Of a stretch of 64,000 bases of DNA, positions 26,893 through 35,641 are shown piece after piece. A model generated the notes under the pieces. It ran no database searches and was not told the origin of the DNA. It saw nothing but the letters and a program-made list of their open reading frames with translations. The stretch comes from Fibrobacter succinogenes (lineage in GTDB: Bacteria > Fibrobacterota > Fibrobacteria > Fibrobacterales > Fibrobacteraceae). How positions within the stretch are numbered: the stretch's first letter is position 1; every line of letters starts with the position of its first letter. Location of the stretch: NCBI GenBank assembly GCA_902756345.1, contig CACVQR010000004.1, positions 248,001 through 312,000 of the forward strand, written 5' to 3'. The position numbers were made by a program, and so were the translations under genes.

Positions 26893-27831
26893 CTAGTCCT
26901 TAATGCAACGCAAACTGGCGCCGTATTCCGGATTGAACTTTTCGAACTTGGCAATGTCCTTGTCGTAGAAAAATACGAGTACTTCGCCTTCAGCCGTCCA
27001 GAAGAAAGCCTTCTGGCCAGCGGCTTCGAACTTGCGTTCCTTCAGCGGGACATCACTCTTGGCAAAGTGTGCGCCACCGGCCTTGGCTCCGAATCCAAGT
27101 TCATCCTTGCCATTGCCGTAATTGTTCGTGCCCTTGATCGGATCCCAGCCGTAACCAGCCTTCAGCACGGTTCCAACCTGTTTTTCCTTGCCCGCAAAAG
27201 CAAGCAACTCATTCCATTCGGCCTTAGTCGGCATATGGAAGCCTTCAAGGCAGGCCTTCTTTGCATTTTCAAAATTGTACAGACGGCCCCAGTGATTGCA
27301 TTGGGCGCAAAGGGAACCCGAAGCTGTCGCATAATTCATATTTTCTGCGGTCCAAAGCTGCGAACCAATGCGAATCCATTCGTAAGAGTAACCATCGCGC
27401 GGGTCCTTATAAGAACCGCTTGTTGCCGGTTCGCCATTTTCGTCGAAGTATTCACCGAAAGCAATCTGCTTGTTCTGCTTGTATTCAGCCTTAGACGCCA
27501 CCTTGCCATTCTTGTGGTAGCGAATCACCGTGCCTTCGATATAGCCGTCGACATAATTGTATTCCGCTTCAGGAATACCGTCTTCATAATATTCCTTCAC
27601 CACCCCTTCGCGACGATCATTCACGTAATTGGCTTCACGCTTCACGTTACCGTTTTCGTAGTATTCCTTTTCGGGGCCTTCTTTCTTATCTTTGACATAG
27701 GTCGTCTCGATACGGATTTTCCCGCTAGGGTAATTTTCAACGCGAACATCTTCGCACGCGCTAAAAATCATGGCAGAAGCGAATACGCCCGCAAGAACCA
27801 CCGGACGTACCATGTAATTTAATTTGTTCAT
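26893..27831 (-). CDS. FISUMP-domain lipoprotein with YwqK/MORN-like repeats
   Basis: The 312-residue lipoprotein has a signal peptide ending MIFSAC (Cys26). Residues about 33-140 are four to five tandem repeats of the form YYENGNVKREANYVNDRREG and YHKNGKVASKAEYKQ, as in YwqK/MORN-like repeat proteins. Residues about 147-312 form the Fibrobacter succinogenes major paralogous domain: GSQLWTAENMNYAT, the CAQCNHWGRLYNFENAKKAC segment, GFHMPTKAEWNELLAF and a final GASLRCIKD. This domain is expanded in Fibrobacter and its function is not established. The start at 27831 follows a short A-rich leader. A surface adhesin or scaffold role is a guess. Confidence 0.93.
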   Translation of the reverse strand: MNKLNYMVRPVVLAGVFASAMIFSACEDVRVENYPSGKIRIETTYVKDKKEGPEKEYYENGNVKREANYVNDRREGVVKEYYEDGIPEAEYNYVDGYIEGTVIRYHKNGKVASKAEYKQNKQIAFGEYFDENGEPATSGSYKDPRDGYSYEWIRIGSQLWTAENMNYATASGSLCAQCNHWGRLYNFENAKKACLEGFHMPTKAEWNELLAFAGKEKQVGTVLKAGYGWDPIKGTNNYGNGKDELGFGAKAGGAHFAKSDVPLKERKFEAAGQKAFFWTAEGEVLVFFYDKDIAKFEKFNPEYGASLRCIKD

Positions 27832-27876
27832 ATTCCATTCCTTTATTTGTAACCTATCCATACCCCAAGACCGCAT

Positions 27877-28992
27877 TTAAATTCGGATTTTTCCTGCGGT
27901 TGCAAGGAGTCCCAGCATATAAAGCATGCCATCGTAATAGCGCCAAAAGCGGTAAGGCACCGAAAGTGCCGCCAAATCTTTCACGAACGGCTTGATGCGC
28001 GGGTCATCTGTCGGCAGCACCTGAGTGGCCGCAGCATTCATCGCAATCACGCCCGGCGTCGCATTACGGCCCGGACGCGGGAAATCGCCGCCATCAATGG
28101 CGTAGTCCGCCAAGTAAGGGCGCTTGCCATTAAAGAAGTTGAGAATTTTTTCGCAAATTTGCTTTTCGCATTCGTGCCCACGGAACAGCGCATAGTCAAG
28201 GCTCAAATTCATTGCCACACGCCAAGCATCACCACTAAAGCAATCGCTTTCGGGGTACCATGGAGTCGCACGCGGAGTACCATCATATTCGGAATATTCA
28301 CTGCAAAGGCCCGTCACCGGGTGAGCGGCCTTTTGAATGTACTCCAAGCTGTTGTTTGCAATGGTGAGCCAAGTCTCGTCGCCTGTGGCCTCGGCAAAGG
28401 CGCGGTAGAACGCAATGGTATTGTAGCTCGGGTCGGTAAAGTCGTTACCCAGCACCGGCGAGAACTTCACCAGGTTGCGTTCCGGATCGATAATCGGGCC
28501 CACAATTCCGTTATTCGGCTTGTTGCGCATCCAGTTAATCAAACCCACTGCTTCGTCCTTGAGGTCAGGACGGTTAAACCTTTCGGCTGCAATCAAAAGC
28601 GCCATGGCAAAGTATTCTTCACCATCGGGGGCCGCCCCCGGATCCATCTTGCTAAAATCTGTTGTAGAAACCTGCCAGGCAAAGTAGCCCACATGCGGGC
28701 CGTCATCGTTTCTCAGGTAACGCTTGGTAAAATTCCAAAGTTTGTCAAACTGACGTTCATGGCCCGTGAGCGCTGTAATGTACATGCCATAGCTCATGCC
28801 TTCGGAGCGGATATCGTCATGACCGATATCGATGATATAGCTCATGTCGTCGGAGGCATCAAAGCAGACTCGTTCATCAATCGGGTCCCCTTCGAATAAC
28901 TTGCTATAGGCATTTTGTATAAGCTGGTTTGCAAAGTTCGGTCCGTAACCAGCTTCAACAAACATATCTCGCGGTGTCAGTCGTTCCATCAT
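27877..28992 (-). CDS. Glycoside hydrolase family 8, exo-oligoxylanase-like
   Basis: The 371-residue protein has no signal peptide, so it should be cytoplasmic. It shows the GH8 catalytic-acid segment DIRSEGMSYGMYI (Glu64) and FSGDAWRVAMNLSLDY, which carries the probable base. FAWQVSTTD, DGEEYFAMALLIAAERF and an (alpha/alpha)6 helical pattern also fit. The match is closest to the reducing-end xylose-releasing exo-oligoxylanases (Rex), which shorten imported xylo-oligosaccharides. Substrate is inferred from motif similarity. It precedes the FISUMP lipoprotein by 45 bases on the same strand. GGAT precedes the tandem ATGs. Confidence 0.9.
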   Translation of the reverse strand: MMERLTPRDMFVEAGYGPNFANQLIQNAYSKLFEGDPIDERVCFDASDDMSYIIDIGHDDIRSEGMSYGMYITALTGHERQFDKLWNFTKRYLRNDDGPHVGYFAWQVSTTDFSKMDPGAAPDGEEYFAMALLIAAERFNRPDLKDEAVGLINWMRNKPNNGIVGPIIDPERNLVKFSPVLGNDFTDPSYNTIAFYRAFAEATGDETWLTIANNSLEYIQKAAHPVTGLCSEYSEYDGTPRATPWYPESDCFSGDAWRVAMNLSLDYALFRGHECEKQICEKILNFFNGKRPYLADYAIDGGDFPRPGRNATPGVIAMNAAATQVLPTDDPRIKPFVKDLAALSVPYRFWRYYDGMLYMLGLLATAGKIRI

Positions 28993-29087
28993 AATCCTTT
29001 AAGTTTTTTTACCACAAACCACCTATTCCATAAGATAAATAATTTGTATTTTAGCTGTATAAGAATTACAGAGATATGGAGTCATTT

Positions 29088-29954
29088 ATGACAGATATGC
29101 TGATTTTGGGCTACGGCCCCGCAGGTATTTCAGCAGCCCTCTATGGTTTAAGGGCCGGCCTTTCGGTCCAATTGATCGGTAAAGACGGCGGTGGGCTCGC
29201 CAAAGCCCACATGATCCAGAACTACTATGGACTTGAAAAGCCTCTTTCGGGCGAACAACTCCTGGACGTGGGCCACAAGCAGGCCTTGGCCCTTGGTGCC
29301 AAAATCATCGACGACGAAATCACCGACCTCATGTTTGACGGCCAAGGATTTTCAGCAAAAGGTCTTGTCAGCGAATACCACGGAAAAGTTTGTATTATGG
29401 CTACAGGTGCCGCCCGCAACAAGCACCCCGTAGCGGGCATGACAGAACTGGAAGGCCACGGCGTAAGCTATTGCGCCGTTTGCGACGCATTCTTCTACCG
29501 CCAGAAAAAGGTGGCCGTCCTTGGTACAGGCGAATACGCCCTCCACGAAGTCCAGGAACTTGCGCAAGTCGTCGCAAGCATCACGCTTCTTACCAATGGC
29601 GCTCCCTTGACAGCATCATTCCCGCCCAACGTACGCATTGAATCTCGCCACCTGCAATCTTTGGTGGGCGAAGGCCAGTTCAAGGGCGTCCGCTACGAAG
29701 ACGGCATTGAAGAAGAATTCGACGGACTCTTTGTAGCCCTCGGAAGCGCAAACGCCACAGACCTCGCCAAGAAGGCCGGCGCAGGCTTTGACGGCCCAAC
29801 ATTGGTTCTCGACAAGGATTTCCAGACGACTCTCCCTGGACTCTTCGCTGCAGGCGACTGCACCGGAGGAACTCTGCAAGTAGCCGTTGCCGTAGGCGAA
29901 GGCGCCAAGGCAGGGCTCGCCGCTATCAAGTATTTAAGGGAGCATAGGGCCTAG
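29088..29954 (+). CDS. Thioredoxin-reductase-like FAD oxidoreductase
   Basis: The 288-residue flavoprotein has an N-terminal FAD-binding loop (GYGPAGISAALYGLRAG), the redox-active pair Cys129/Cys132 in GVSYCAVCDAFFYRQKKV, and the C-terminal FAD motif LFAAGDCTGGTLQVAVAVGEG. These are hallmarks of low-molecular-weight thioredoxin reductase. The second dinucleotide motif reads GTGEYALHE, and the HRRxxxR element that holds the NADPH 2'-phosphate is missing, so the electron donor may not be NADPH. GGAG seven bases before 29088 decides this start over the ATG at 29076. A TrxA gene lies at 33.0 kb. Confidence 0.85.
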   Translation: MTDMLILGYGPAGISAALYGLRAGLSVQLIGKDGGGLAKAHMIQNYYGLEKPLSGEQLLDVGHKQALALGAKIIDDEITDLMFDGQGFSAKGLVSEYHGKVCIMATGAARNKHPVAGMTELEGHGVSYCAVCDAFFYRQKKVAVLGTGEYALHEVQELAQVVASITLLTNGAPLTASFPPNVRIESRHLQSLVGEGQFKGVRYEDGIEEEFDGLFVALGSANATDLAKKAGAGFDGPTLVLDKDFQTTLPGLFAAGDCTGGTLQVAVAVGEGAKAGLAAIKYLREHRA

Positions 29955-29989
29955 ATCGAATTTAGATTCGTTCAGTTCTAAATTCGATC
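29954..29989 (+). promoter_or_regulatory. Perfect 13-bp inverted repeat abutting a start codon
   Basis: GATCGAATTTAGA (29954-29966) and TCTAAATTCGATC (29977-29989) are exact reverse complements around a ten-base loop. The ATG of the radical SAM gene begins at the next base, and no Shine-Dalgarno is visible. There is no T-run, so it is not a standard terminator of the preceding flavoprotein gene. Confidence 0.8.
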
Positions 29990-30826
29990 ATGCGTCGTAT
30001 CACTCTACTTACTAACCCCGACAAATGTAATTTGCGGTGTGCGCTGTGCTTTTTAAGGCAACGCGGCATAGTCTCTTATTCCGGCGAAATGCCTTTTGAA
30101 ACCGCCAAGGCCGCTATCGAAAAGTACGCCGCCGAACGCGACGAAGCCGGCAATCTGTTGCTAAAAGAAGTCATCCCCTCCACCATGGGGGAACCTCTAC
30201 TTTATTCAAAATTCGAGAATCTGCTACACCTTTGCGAAATGACAGGCGTCAAGATGAATCTCACTACTAACGGGACATTCCCGGGCAAGTGGGGCACACC
30301 GTCGGTCATGTTCGAACTGGTTCAGGCCTGCAGCGACATCAAAATCAGCACGCTTGCCTACGAAATGGGCGGATTCCTCCGCAATCTTTGGCGTGAAAAT
30401 GTAGAGAAGCTTATTGAATGCCGCAAGCGCAGACTCGATTCCAGCGCCACGATTTCTCTGCAAGTGACTTTGCACCGCGAAAATCTCAACGATTACAAGG
30501 ACCTTATCGCCTGGGCCGAAACGGCCGGCGTCCAGCGAATCAAATGGAATCCGGCTGTATTCATTCCAGATACATCGGCAATTCTCGAAAGGCGATTCAA
30601 ACTCAGCAAGCAAGAACTTGAATCACTCCGCCACGAACTTCTCGAAGGCACACTCCATTCGGACAAAATCAAGTACGAAGGTTCCCTGTTCCTGGAAGAT
30701 CCGACCGAAGACTGCCCCATGAGCAGTTCATGCACCAAATGTCCTTTTACAGACGAGACATGGATCTGGCCCGATGGTCACGAAGACCATTGCCCGAATC
30801 CCAAAAGACGTTGGAGTAAATTCTAG
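29990..30826 (+). CDS. Radical SAM protein with C-terminal cysteine cluster
   Basis: The 278-residue protein has the radical SAM [4Fe-4S] motif in DKCNLRCALC (Cys13, Cys17, Cys20), a GE motif in STMGEPLLY and a TTNGT strand as in SPASM/twitch-type enzymes. The C-terminus has further cysteines (DCPMSSSCTKCPF and HEDHCPN) that could bind an auxiliary cluster. The substrate is unknown. The start is set by the cluster motif and lies directly against a 13-bp hairpin without a Shine-Dalgarno. Its stop overlaps the converging tldD stop in a CTAG tetranucleotide. Confidence 0.87.
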   Translation: MRRITLLTNPDKCNLRCALCFLRQRGIVSYSGEMPFETAKAAIEKYAAERDEAGNLLLKEVIPSTMGEPLLYSKFENLLHLCEMTGVKMNLTTNGTFPGKWGTPSVMFELVQACSDIKISTLAYEMGGFLRNLWRENVEKLIECRKRRLDSSATISLQVTLHRENLNDYKDLIAWAETAGVQRIKWNPAVFIPDTSAILERRFKLSKQELESLRHELLEGTLHSDKIKYEGSLFLEDPTEDCPMSSSCTKCPFTDETWIWPDGHEDHCPNPKRRWSKF

Positions 30827-32205
30827 CGGCCGCCGACCAAAATCTGGTCGACCTTAATGGAAGGCTGTCCCACAGTCACAGGCACATGTCCAGAACTAGC
30901 ACCGCAAACACCTGCGGCTACTTCCCAGTCTGTACCCACCATGCTAATGCGTGGCATGATTTCGTGCCCCTTGCCGATCAAGGTTGCGCCGCGCACCGGT
31001 TCGCAAATCTTGCCGCCGCGAATCACATAGCCTTCGTCAACGGCAAAATTGAATTCGCCTGTTGCCGGATTCACCGAACCGCCCGCCATGCGTGCAGCAT
31101 AAAGACCGTTGTCAACGCTTGCAATCATCGAATCGAGCGTATCTTTGCCAGGAGCAATAAAGGTATTGCGCATGCGGCTCACGGGCGCGTACTTGTAGCT
31201 TTCACGACGGGCCGAACCCGTGCGGGCAATTCCGACTTCCTGGGCTCCCACGCGGTCGCTCATGTAAGTCTTCAAAATACCGTTTTCAATCAAAGTCGTA
31301 CGCTGGGTCGGAGTACCTTCGTCATCGAACTTCAGGCTCCCCCACACGCCTTCCATGGTGCCGTCATCAATAGCGGTCAAGCAGGGTTGGCCAATCGCTT
31401 CGCCAAGTTTACCGCAGAACGGGCTTGCGCCGCGACGGACCGATTCCGTTTCGAGCGGATGTCCGCAGGCTTCGTGGAAAATCACGCCGCCAAAGCCATT
31501 GCCCATCACCACAGGCATCTGGCCGCCCTTAATGTAACCCGCCGAAAGCATGCGCAACAAGCGTTCCGTCGCATCGGTTGCCAAAGCCTCGGGCGAATAA
31601 TTCGCTAAAAGTTCATAACCGCCCAAGGCGCCAGGAGCCTCGTGCGTTGTCAATCTTTCGGTTCCGTCGGACACCGTTACGGTCACATTCACGCGCAGGC
31701 GTGCACGATTCATCGACAAATTCAAGCCTTCGCTATTCATGAGCGTAATGTTCGAGCAAGAATCTGTCACCGAGGCGCCCACTTGCACTACTTTATCCGA
31801 AATCTTGCGGGCCGTCTGGTCCGCACGGAACAAAAAGTCTTGCTTGACAGCCTGGCCAAGCACCCGCGGATCCTTAAAGGCAGCCACATTGTAGTCGGCC
31901 ACGCGCTTTTCGGGAGCAAATTCCACCGGAGTATAGCCCATCTTGTCAATACGGCCAAAGGCAAGCGTCTTCACGAGTTTCACAAGCGCGTCTTCGGAAT
32001 CATCGCTCGTAAAGCCATAAAGCACCTCGGTTCCGTAAATCAAACGAATTCCGATACCGTATTCAGTGCCTGCAGTCGCAGACTCAATCTGGCTCGATTT
32101 GAGCCCGAGCATCGAACTGCGGGTTTCTTCTTCGTAAATTTCGACAAAGTCTGCACCGGCACTCTTGCCTGCTTCAAAAATCTTGACCGCAACAGAAGTG
32201 TTCAA
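30823..32205 (-). CDS. tldD: TldD-family metalloprotease
   Basis: The 460-residue protein matches TldD of the TldD/PmbA (TldE) pair, a heterodimeric zinc protease that trims peptides such as unfolded microcin precursors. It has GADFVEIYEEE near the N-terminus, the metal-binding motif VIFHEACGHPLE, and the C-terminal sequence GATLIGKGHEIMPRISMVG followed by CGASSGHVPVTVGQPSI. A pmbA partner is not adjacent. It begins one base after hisF, ending the trxA-hisF-tldD run. Its stop shares CTAG with the radical SAM gene. Confidence 0.95.
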   Translation of the reverse strand: MNTSVAVKIFEAGKSAGADFVEIYEEETRSSMLGLKSSQIESATAGTEYGIGIRLIYGTEVLYGFTSDDSEDALVKLVKTLAFGRIDKMGYTPVEFAPEKRVADYNVAAFKDPRVLGQAVKQDFLFRADQTARKISDKVVQVGASVTDSCSNITLMNSEGLNLSMNRARLRVNVTVTVSDGTERLTTHEAPGALGGYELLANYSPEALATDATERLLRMLSAGYIKGGQMPVVMGNGFGGVIFHEACGHPLETESVRRGASPFCGKLGEAIGQPCLTAIDDGTMEGVWGSLKFDDEGTPTQRTTLIENGILKTYMSDRVGAQEVGIARTGSARRESYKYAPVSRMRNTFIAPGKDTLDSMIASVDNGLYAARMAGGSVNPATGEFNFAVDEGYVIRGGKICEPVRGATLIGKGHEIMPRISMVGTDWEVAAGVCGASSGHVPVTVGQPSIKVDQILVGGR

Positions 32206-32206
32206 C

Positions 32207-32998
32207 TTACACCTCGCCGTTCATTTTCTTGCGCACTGGGATTCCTGCAGCAAGCATTTCTTTCTTGATTCCAGGAACAGTGTAATCACCAAAGTGAACC
32301 ATCGAAGCCACCAGGGCCGCATCGGCAGAAGTCTTGCGGAACAAGTCCACAATGTGGGCCGGAGTTCCGGCACCGCCGCTAGCAATCACCGGCACCTGCA
32401 CCGCACGTGCCACCTGGTCGGTAATATTCAATTCATAGCCGTTGCGAACGCCATCGGTATCGATTGCATTCAAGCAAATTTCACCGACACCCAAGTCCTC
32501 GGCCTTCTTGGCCCATTCCACGGCATCGATGCCCATCGCCTGTCGGCCACCGCGAATATACACTTCGTAGCCACTTTTGAATTTGTCAGAAACGCCAACG
32601 AACTTCGCATCCATGCCCAAGACCACGCACTGACGACCAAAGGCCTTAGCGCCTTCGGCAATGATTTCGGGGTGCAACACAGCAAGGCTGTTCACGCTCA
32701 CCTTTTCGGCACCGGCCAAAAGGGCTTCATGCATATCATCCAAGTTACGGATACCGCCACCCACCGCAAACGGAATAAAAACACGGTGTGCAATCTGGCG
32801 AATCATTTCCATATCGCAAGGGCGGTTTTCAGCACTTGCTGTAATATCGTAAAACACTAATTCATCGACACCGTCAGCGCTATACTGCGCCCCCATTTCA
32901 ACCGGGTCACCGATATCGATATTACCCTTAAACTTGACACCCTTCGTCACCTTACGGTTGCGGACATCAAGACATACAATCAATCGTTTCGTCAGCAT
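32207..32998 (-). CDS. hisF: Imidazole glycerol phosphate synthase subunit HisF
   Basis: HisF is the cyclase subunit that makes IGP and AICAR from PRFAR with ammonia delivered by HisH. The 263-residue TIM barrel has the catalytic Asp11 in RLIVCLDVRNRKVTKGVKF, a second Asp in VVLGMDAK, and the phosphate sites FAVGGGIRN and VIASGGAGTPAHIVDLF. It sits between trxA (five-base gap) and tldD (one-base gap). hisH is not next to it. Confidence 0.97.
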   Translation of the reverse strand: MLTKRLIVCLDVRNRKVTKGVKFKGNIDIGDPVEMGAQYSADGVDELVFYDITASAENRPCDMEMIRQIAHRVFIPFAVGGGIRNLDDMHEALLAGAEKVSVNSLAVLHPEIIAEGAKAFGRQCVVLGMDAKFVGVSDKFKSGYEVYIRGGRQAMGIDAVEWAKKAEDLGVGEICLNAIDTDGVRNGYELNITDQVARAVQVPVIASGGAGTPAHIVDLFRKTSADAALVASMVHFGDYTVPGIKKEMLAAGIPVRKKMNGEV

Positions 32999-33003
32999 GA
33001 GAA

Positions 33004-33327
33004 TTACAGATTGCGGTCGATAACGCCTTTAACGGTTGCCTTCGGTACGGCACCAACCACATTGCCCACTTCGACTCCGTTCTTGAAGAGTTTCATGTTA
33101 GGAATATTCGTGATTCCAAAGCGGGCACAGATATCACCCACACCATCGTCATCCACATTAATCTTTGCAATAATTGCTCGACCGTCGTATTCATCGGCAA
33201 GTTCATCGATGATGGGGCCCATCATCATGCACGGACGGCACCAAGTTGCCCAGAAGTCCACAAAGACCAGCTGGCCCGAGGATATCACCGAATCAAAGTT
33301 TTCAGCAGTCAAATGAATTGCTGGCAT
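33004..33327 (-). CDS. trxA: Thioredoxin with WCRPC active site
   Basis: The 107-residue protein is a single thioredoxin domain: VFVDFWATWCRPCMMMGPIIDELADEY with redox Cys30 and Cys33, the DVDD-like NVDDDGVGDICARFGI segment, the cis-proline loop TNIPNMKLF and GAVPKATV. The active site is CRPC rather than the common CGPC, which should alter redox potential. GGAGA lies just before the ATG at 33327, so a longer reading is unlikely. It leads a tight run into hisF and tldD, a mixed operon. Confidence 0.95.
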   Translation of the reverse strand: MPAIHLTAENFDSVISSGQLVFVDFWATWCRPCMMMGPIIDELADEYDGRAIIAKINVDDDGVGDICARFGITNIPNMKLFKNGVEVGNVVGAVPKATVKGVIDRNL

Positions 33328-33368
33328 ACAAATCTCCAATTTTTTTTTCTAAAAAATAGAAAAATGAG

Positions 33369-34016
33369 TTAGAACGCGAAGCCGAACGTATAGTTCAAGT
33401 CATAGCCCGAGCCCACGGTAGCAACTTTATCGATATCATCTTCGGCCTTACCCGAGGCTGAATAGTGAGAATAAACATAGCCGATGTCAAACGACGTCGT
33501 AAAATGACCGGAACGGAACTTATGCCCGAGATAAAAGCCAAAGCCAAAGCCATTCGCATGGGCACTGATATTATCCCTAGAATTACCGTCATAAGTGTAT
33601 TCCAAGCTCACACGGTCGTAATTGAAATGTCCTGCCAGATACAAACCGCGATGTCCCTCATTAAAGTAAAAACGCAAGCCTTCCGAAATACCGAACAAAA
33701 AGACATCAAGATCTTCATCACTATCCGAAAAATCAGCCCAAATCAAATAAGGCCTGGTAATCAAGGAAACGTGGCTAGCCAAGTTTCCTTCGATAGTCAA
33801 GAAAACGGACGGAATATCAATCAGTGACAAGATGAACATCGATATCGGGTGAATCGAGACCGCAAACAGCGGCTCGTCATTTTCGGTATGGTTGATATTC
33901 ATCACCGGCGTATCCTGTTCCTGGGCGCCAGAGGTATAGGCGTAAGGATCATCTGCGACCTGTGCTGTAGCAAAAGCAATCGCGAGCATGGATACCGAAA
34001 GAATTTTCTTGATCAT
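33369..34016 (-). CDS. Predicted outer-membrane beta-barrel protein
   Basis: The 215-residue protein has a signal peptide (cleavage near FATAQVAD) and a short linker. It continues with alternating strands (ISEGLRFYFNEGHRGLYLAGHFNYDRVSLEYTY, GFGFGFYLGHKF, FTTSFDIGYVYSHYSA) and ends with DLNYTFGFAF, whose terminal Phe is typical of barrel proteins recognised by BamA. An eight-strand small barrel is plausible. Its function is unknown. GGAGA precedes the ATG. It follows the PEGA protein gene by 21 bases, suggesting co-transcription. Confidence 0.75.
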   Translation of the reverse strand: MIKKILSVSMLAIAFATAQVADDPYAYTSGAQEQDTPVMNINHTENDEPLFAVSIHPISMFILSLIDIPSVFLTIEGNLASHVSLITRPYLIWADFSDSDEDLDVFLFGISEGLRFYFNEGHRGLYLAGHFNYDRVSLEYTYDGNSRDNISAHANGFGFGFYLGHKFRSGHFTTSFDIGYVYSHYSASGKAEDDIDKVATVGSGYDLNYTFGFAF

Positions 34017-34037
34017 ATTTTCTCCATCTGACTTAAA

Positions 34038-35597
34038 TTAGAACGCAAGTACGATGCCTGCCGCCAAGAGACCGACGCCCAAGGCTCCAAGTCCAATGGC
34101 TACCCCGCACTTGGTATCACCGCTGTCATTCAATTCATGGTTATCTTTGACCATCTGGCGCGTGTCGTCGCTATCGAATGCAGACAAATTCTCATATGCA
34201 TGCTTCTTGTCGGCAGCCTTGCTCCAATCGCGTTCAGCCAGGTACCACATGACACCACCGGCAATAATAGGGATAATGGAACCCCACAAAAGCCCGCGAC
34301 CGATACGCCTCTGGCTACGTTCCTTATTGAATGCATTCTGCTCTTCGATAAATTCAAGATCGTCCAGCACGGGCGTCATGTCCACATACACCAGGTTCGG
34401 CATGTACGGCTTGATTTCCGTCGTCACCGTAGTATCGCGGTAGCCCACCTTTCTAAAATGAATCGTAGCCCTGACCTGCGGCTTTACGTTATCCACCACC
34501 ACGTCGGTCATGTGGTCAGGCATCCTGTTCAGCGAAGGTTCCTGGTTCACGTAGACTTCGGCTGCTTCCGGGTTCGAATTGAGCGTCAAGCGGGTCGAGG
34601 GGCGAAGCACAGGAATCGTCACCTTGTTTACGCTATCGGCATTAATTTTTACAACGGCAGAGCCCCACCATTCTACGTCCTTCAACACCTTCATCACCGA
34701 AATCGTATACTTGCCCGGTTTAATATTCTTGATCGTATCCGGAGCCACAATTTTCAGCGGAATGCCGTTGACATACAAGGAACATGCCTCAGGCTGCGAA
34801 ACCACCAGCAAGTTGGCATTTCCCGGCGGATACAGTTCAATTGTTTCTTCGACAACCTTCACTATGGGAACCACATAGTTCGAAAGCGAAAGGTCGATCA
34901 TCACGTCGTCTTCCATATTGTAGAGACGCTTCAACTCGTACCTGAAAATCTTGATGTAAGGATTCTTCTTGGCTGCGGCAATACTGTCCTGGATTTCGCG
35001 TTCACGGATTTCCTTTTCCATCTTCGCGATTTCTTCCATCTTTACGCGTTTGTCTTCTTTCGCCATTGCCGTCGCAAGATCGTCGTCGGCACCATCATCC
35101 ACAGGAGCAGCCTCTGCCTTACTTGTATCAGCCTGGGCCGCCATTGAATCCTTGACCGCATCGGTCATGATGATTTCGGCGGACTTCGCATTCAAATCGA
35201 CTTCTTCGTTTTCGTCTTCCGCCTGTTCAACCTCCTGGCCATTGCTTTCTTGCAAGGCAATCGCCTTCTTATCGGTAAGGCGTTCAATATGGCGCAGTTC
35301 GGCTTCAGTCGGCTTTTTCAAGTAGACCGTATCGTTTTCGATCTTTACAAAAAAGGCTTCCAGTTCCGAGGAATCTCCGTTCACCCAGTAACGCACAGGC
35401 ACTTCACGCCATTTCGGAGCCTCTTCCGAAGAAGAGGACGGTGCCTGCGAGGAGGACGACTGCACCACCGCAGAAGACACAGCCTGCCCTGACACGGAGT
35501 CAACCTGTGCAGCAGGTTGTTCAGCCACGACATCGTCGGCAAAAGCGATAACACTAGCCAACGCAAAAAAAGACGAAAAAACAATTCGCTTAAACAT
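34038..35597 (-). CDS. PEGA-domain exported membrane protein
   Basis: The 519-residue protein has a signal peptide (cleavage near VIAFADD) and a Ser/Gln/Pro-rich low-complexity stretch. A charged coiled region (about residues 175-215, KRVKMEEIAKMEKEIREREIQD) follows. Then come two PEGA-like beta repeats (about 265-400: LLVVSQPEACSLYVNGIPL, LKPGKY-like NIKPGKYTISVMK, LTLNSNPEAAEVYVNQEPS). Near the end there are two hydrophobic helices (GLLWGSIIPIIAGGVMWYL and VAIGLGALGVGLLAAGIVLAF). It is probably an envelope protein working with the adjacent barrel gene. No Shine-Dalgarno is obvious. Confidence 0.8.
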   Translation of the reverse strand: MFKRIVFSSFFALASVIAFADDVVAEQPAAQVDSVSGQAVSSAVVQSSSSQAPSSSSEEAPKWREVPVRYWVNGDSSELEAFFVKIENDTVYLKKPTEAELRHIERLTDKKAIALQESNGQEVEQAEDENEEVDLNAKSAEIIMTDAVKDSMAAQADTSKAEAAPVDDGADDDLATAMAKEDKRVKMEEIAKMEKEIREREIQDSIAAAKKNPYIKIFRYELKRLYNMEDDVMIDLSLSNYVVPIVKVVEETIELYPPGNANLLVVSQPEACSLYVNGIPLKIVAPDTIKNIKPGKYTISVMKVLKDVEWWGSAVVKINADSVNKVTIPVLRPSTRLTLNSNPEAAEVYVNQEPSLNRMPDHMTDVVVDNVKPQVRATIHFRKVGYRDTTVTTEIKPYMPNLVYVDMTPVLDDLEFIEEQNAFNKERSQRRIGRGLLWGSIIPIIAGGVMWYLAERDWSKAADKKHAYENLSAFDSDDTRQMVKDNHELNDSGDTKCGVAIGLGALGVGLLAAGIVLAF

Positions 35598-35641
35598 ATT
35601 GTAAAGATAAATAAAAATTTGCGGAAAAGTCTCTTAGACCG

